64,000 nt of DNA from Microbotryum silenes-acaulis. Its lineage: Eukaryota; Basidiomycota; Microbotryomycetes; Microbotryales; Microbotryaceae. Made by a program: the position numbers and the translations under genes. The DNA is taken from positions 1,736,001 to 1,800,000 of the forward strand of contig QPFY01000004.1 in NCBI GenBank assembly GCA_003665825.1, given 5' to 3'. The number at the start of each line of letters is the position of its first letter. Positions within the stretch are counted from its first letter, which is position 1. Below are positions 59,251 to 64,000 of this stretch, one piece after another. Under the pieces are notes generated by a model, which searched no databases, was not told the origin of the DNA, and was given only the letters and a program-made list of their open reading frames with translations.

Positions 59251-59855
59251 CAGGTCAGCCCGAAATCGAACAGGATCGAAGGTTCATCATCACACTAGGC
59301 TGCCACACATCGAGCTTTAACAAACTGATGGGTTGCACTGTCGGGAGTGTCGCGACTGGAACCGATCCCGCTGCCCTGGCTTGATGTTGAGGTTGGCGGA
59401 GAAGAGGTAGCGGCAGCGACAGAGCCGGTTCGGTTCCAGAATGAGAGTGACAGCTGCGTGTTGTTGCGTGCAATGCATTGCACAAAAGGCAAGAAACACA
59501 AGAAGGGGCGACACGCTCCAGCTCGCCCCGCGTGTCAGCAGGTGTCAGCCAGCCCAGGTCAGCCAGGGCCAGCCAGCAGCAGTGGGCGGCCTGCGCCAAC
59601 TCAGGCCCAGATGTGGCGCAGGGAGGTTAGCGCAAGCGCACCCCCCAGCACCGGTACCGCCCTGGGCTTTCGGGGGGTCCTGGCGTGTCCACGCTTGCGA
59701 TTTGATTAGGAATTAACAACTGTCCCTTTGCGGAGGTGCCCGTGGTGGTAATGCTCAATTCCCGCGCGCCGTATCCCGCGCGCTGCCAGCCCACGACTCC
59801 ATTTCGCGCGCCTACGCTTTCACCCCCCGTTCACAACAACACCGACTACTACACG
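59251..59855. promoter_or_regulatory. Spacer and promoter of RPS14
   Basis: About 600 bp. A CAGCCAG-type repeat lies at 59540-59580. The last 100 bp before the start hold several GCGCGC words and a CCCCCC run. No gene is supported. Confidence 0.35.
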
Positions 59856-60885
<1,030 letters not shown>

Positions 60886-61768
60886 ACATCGAGTATCATT
60901 GCGATATACTGGTTGCTCTACGAACCCCATCCTCGACTTCTTTTTTCTGCATTCTCCCCCTATAACCTCTCAACTCTTCACCTTGCCGCCTTAACCCCTC
61001 ATCTACGTCGATCTTTCTACCTCTCCAACCATCACCTAAAAGTGTCGAACTTTCTCGTTTCTTGACGGATCGTCGAAGTACAAACTCGAACGAAGATTCC
61101 CTGCCTGCGCCCAGTTCCCCCCTTCATACGTCCGACATCGTCGATAGTGCGCGGAGGCGATCTCTCGTCTTTTTCGTCCTTCCTCGTTCCACCCAGAAAC
61201 GAACCTTTCTCCCCCGTTCGACACGGTTCGACATCAACCACTTTTCCACTCCCTCATCTCATCACACACACCCGCCATTTTTTTCACACCCAAAACAACC
61301 TCTTTCCTGCCGGTAAACGGTGGTCGGACGGAGGGGATTTTCTTATAACAGCCAAAGCCAAGTACAATTAAAAATCGATTACAATTCGAAGGATACGCAA
61401 GGATGAAGGAAAGCGACTCGAGGGATGCGAGGAACGCGAGTTTTGGACGGAAGGGCTGAGTCTTTCTTTTGTTTTTTGGGGTTTAGCTCACCTTTTCCAA
61501 ATCCCGTTTCTACGGTTTCCTTTCTTAGTTCAGGTCTTTCCTTTGGCTTCCTGGATTCTTTGTCTTCTGACGATGCAATCAACTTTGGACGTTTAGAAAC
61601 CCCTCAAAACATTCTTCTCTGCCCAGCTTTCTCTGTGACAACTGCACGCGAGGATCCCACCTCTCAGACCAGATCCGAGCAAGGGTCTATTCAATTCATA
61701 ACAAACACAGGAACTAGCAAAACTAAAGAGGTCTACACCACACATACACACATACACACACACACCTT
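60886..61768. other. Convergent spacer between RPS14 and the next gene
   Basis: About 880 bp, pyrimidine-rich on the plus strand for the first 400 bp. An irregular CA repeat runs at 61738-61766. No gene is supported. Confidence 0.4.
61738..61766. repeat. CA-type microsatellite
   Basis: An irregular (CA)n with TA interruptions just beyond the stop codon of the minus-strand gene. Confidence 0.7.
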
Positions 61769-63414
61769 TCAAGCCGAAGGTCGTATGATACGACTCGACA
61801 CGGCGCCCGCAAGCGTCTCTGCCCAACCCCTGGCGTCCCTCCTCGGTTTCTCCTCCGGACCACTTCGACTCCTTTTTCGAACCATCGTCGGTCGAGGGGT
61901 TGCCAAACCATCGAAGTAGTAATCTTCTGCACTGGCTTGGGTCGCACCGGGGGTGGAGATACCGGATCTTGAACCACGTTCTACGGATGCGTCGATACCT
62001 AAAGCGAATTCTTTCAACGAAGGTGTCGAATAAGCCGTACGTCGTAAAGTCCTTCCCGATTTTCGCGTCGTACTTTGTAAATGTACGTTGGACGATTTTT
62101 GAGGGGTTAATTCTTGGTCGGATGAAGAATCGACGAGATCACCTATTGTAGAGATATCGTCTTCCGAGGTGTAAGCGAATGACGGTTGGGCATAAGCGGA
62201 AGGGGAAGCGGTGCCTGCTCTTTGTTGCGGGTGGGGTTGGAAAGTAGGAGAGCAGGGATAGGAGTGAGGAGGTTGATCATGTCCATGGTGATCCATTGTA
62301 GGGAAGGGGTACATTCCCATGGTGCTTGGACCGCCGTAAGGTGATGCGGAGTGGTGCATTGGTGAAGGCGCGGGCGCAGAGGTTGTAGAAGGTCCATCTT
62401 CGGACTTGGCGAGGGCTGTGGGAAAGAATTTGCGGCATCCTGCTTAGTACTACGACTCTTGGAATCTAGTGCTGAGCTCTTCTGACTCACCGATCGTTCC
62501 TTTGACAGCCGCCTCCCTGAAAATTGAAGAGAATCGTCAGCTCGAGCGAATTTTCGCCGGCCGACACGAAAGATGATTCACTCACCAAAGCACACTGATC
62601 GCCTCGCCCGAGTTTCTGAGGATCCCCACCTCGCGTTCGATCTTGACCAGGTCCTCGAGCACGGCCCATACGACGACCATGATACGCTGACGCAGGTGGA
62701 AGGTCATGTCGAGCCATAGGATGATGCCGACGCAGAATTGGAACAGGCGCCAGAGTAATTCGGGGAACTGCGTGATCAGGGTTTTCCGATCCGAGACGTC
62801 AGCTTCGAAAGTCGATGCAATTCTAAAGATAACCTATCCTCCAATATCGCACTCACCCTCGATTCTTTGAACGCCTTCGCCGCTCGTACGGCGCCACTGA
62901 CAACACCGGCTCGCCACTGTTCTCTCCTCTCCTTTTCCGTGAGCTGTCGACCACCACGATGATCGACCTGTTGCTGGAAATATCGTGGGTCGTCATATTG
63001 TTCGATTCCCAATCGGTTGTGGTGCCCGACCTTGGCTGCTGCGAGAAGGGCACTGGGTACTTTGAGGACGACCGGGTGCGCGCACGACGGACACTCGGTC
63101 GAGAGTTGCAGTTGGGCTTCCGGAACACTCGCGCTGACGGCGCTGTATTGCGATGGATGACGCGAGGCGACGACTTGGTTTGAGTGGTGATAGTATTGTT
63201 GTTGTTGTTGATGATGATGATGTTGGCGTTGCTGGTCGATTAGGGGGAGGTCGGTCGTACTAGCGCTGGAATTGGTTCGCGATGGAACGGGCGGTGCGAT
63301 CGGCTTGAGGCCACTGGGCGTGGAGGATCCATGCTGATTGCCACCTTTGAGGGGCGACGACACGAGACCGTACAGACCACTGAAGCTGACACTAGGGACC
63401 AAAGTCTTGGACAT
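61769..63414 (-). CDS. Unrecognised protein with one hydrophobic segment
   Basis: Four minus-strand exons: 62857-63414, 62586-62767, 62491-62516 and 61769-62415, giving 470 residues with consistent phases. The N-terminal 90 residues are Ser/Pro-rich and include a His/Gln run. A CPSCAHPVVLKVP segment near residue 110 has a single CxxC. A helical basic block (LTEKERREQWRAGV) follows. Residues 187-207 are hydrophobic (LLWRLFQFCVGIILWLDM) and could be a membrane segment, followed by a predicted helix with VVWAVLEDLVKIEREVGIL. The rest is Ser/Thr/Pro-rich and ends RIIRPSA. No family was recognised. Membrane anchoring is inference. Confidence 0.75.
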
Positions 63415-64000
63415 CTTTTGAGGAATCGTTGAGTTGAAGTGCGAGCGAAAGAGAGGGCGAGCGCGGTGTTTGTCCGACTCGGAAACACGTGCGAAAGCGA
63501 TTCCCCGAGACGAGACTGGGGACGCCTGCACGATAGGCAAAGTGCTATCGCCGAAAGAAGGGGCGGATACGTAGGCGATAACACTAGCCTGGTTGGAGCA
63601 AGCTTCGACTTTTCCTAGTGCCTCTTCGAGTTGGGTGAGGTTGGTGGTTTGAACGTTCTAGTGTTGGACGGGTAGGGAGTCGGAACCCAACGAGATAGAA
63701 CATTCGCGGTTAAGACTTAAGAGAGAGCGCCTCCGAGTTGCGCATGCTCGAGCACAACCTCCCTCGGGCTTCGCGTCTCCGAACAGCCGGGCGGACGGCG
63801 ACGGGTGACCGTGACAGCAGTGCCAGACGTGACGTTGCTTGCGAACTTTCTTCCCGCATCTGATCCAGTCGAAGAACTCTTTCACTACAACGCCCTCTAT
63901 TATCGCCCTATGCGAAAACCCTCATGGTACCCAATGTTATTACCGGCGCCGTCGGCGCTCCGCGGAGATGGCAGGACACTGTCGGCGATCACAACCGTCC
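63415..64000. other. Upstream region at the window end
   Basis: 585 bp holding the promoter of the preceding minus-strand gene. Several open frames are present but none looks coding. Nothing else was recognised. Confidence 0.3.

Overview
The window is a piece of a fungal nuclear chromosome, almost certainly from a basidiomycete. The genes are dense and carry many short introns (mostly 50-120 bp, GT-AG, occasionally GC-AG), and the proteins are fungal in type: a Thp3-type SAC3/GANP protein, a VPS9 Rab5 GEF, Hse1, Cdk8/Ssn3, Dcc1, Bud20, pyruvate kinase, ribosomal proteins and histones H3 and H4. The intron-rich ribosomal, histone and pyruvate kinase genes and the Ser/Thr/Pro-rich proteins suggest a Pucciniomycotina-like lineage; that placement is inference. 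No rRNA, tRNA or CRISPR locus was seen.

Region 1 (1-24.0 kb) is ordinary gene-rich DNA: a partial nuclear-type protein (-), THP3 (+), a VPS9-domain GEF (+), eL37 (-) and ubiquitin-eS31 (+) sharing one promoter, a mitochondrial PPR protein (+), histones H4 (-) and H3 (+) sharing one promoter, a short-chain dehydrogenase (-), a beta-lactamase-fold serine hydrolase (-) and the ESCRT-0 subunit HSE1 (+).

Region 2 (24.1-45.6 kb) is an accessory island: a 220-bp purine tract, a decayed transposon-type reading frame, tandem and dispersed repeats, a 1.6-kb fold-back element (27.8-29.4 kb) and a large old inverted duplication of an AGC-kinase relic (29.4-34.7 kb, with its last 0.24 kb at 38.4-38.6 kb). 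A 3.7-kb element with about 500-bp terminal inverted repeats and a 10-bp target duplication (34,721-38,395) has jumped into the right arm. The left arm preserves the empty site. Genes of unknown function lie in and around the island.

Region 3 (45.8-56.4 kb) is housekeeping again: pyruvate kinase (-), the Mediator kinase SSN3/CDK8 (+), a secreted M43 metalloprotease (-) with a decayed paralogue beside it, DCC1 (+) and BUD20 (-). Region 4 (56.4-59.8 kb) is a small second island with an 800-bp hairpin element and transposon-type remnants. Region 5 (59.8-64 kb) holds uS11/RPS14 (+) and an unrecognised 470-residue protein (-).

Gene models were built by hand from splice consensus, frame and family similarity recalled from memory; exon phases were checked by arithmetic. 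The genes do not form one pathway. The two divergent pairs (eL37 with ubiquitin-eS31, H3 with H4) are the clearest cases of likely co-regulation.
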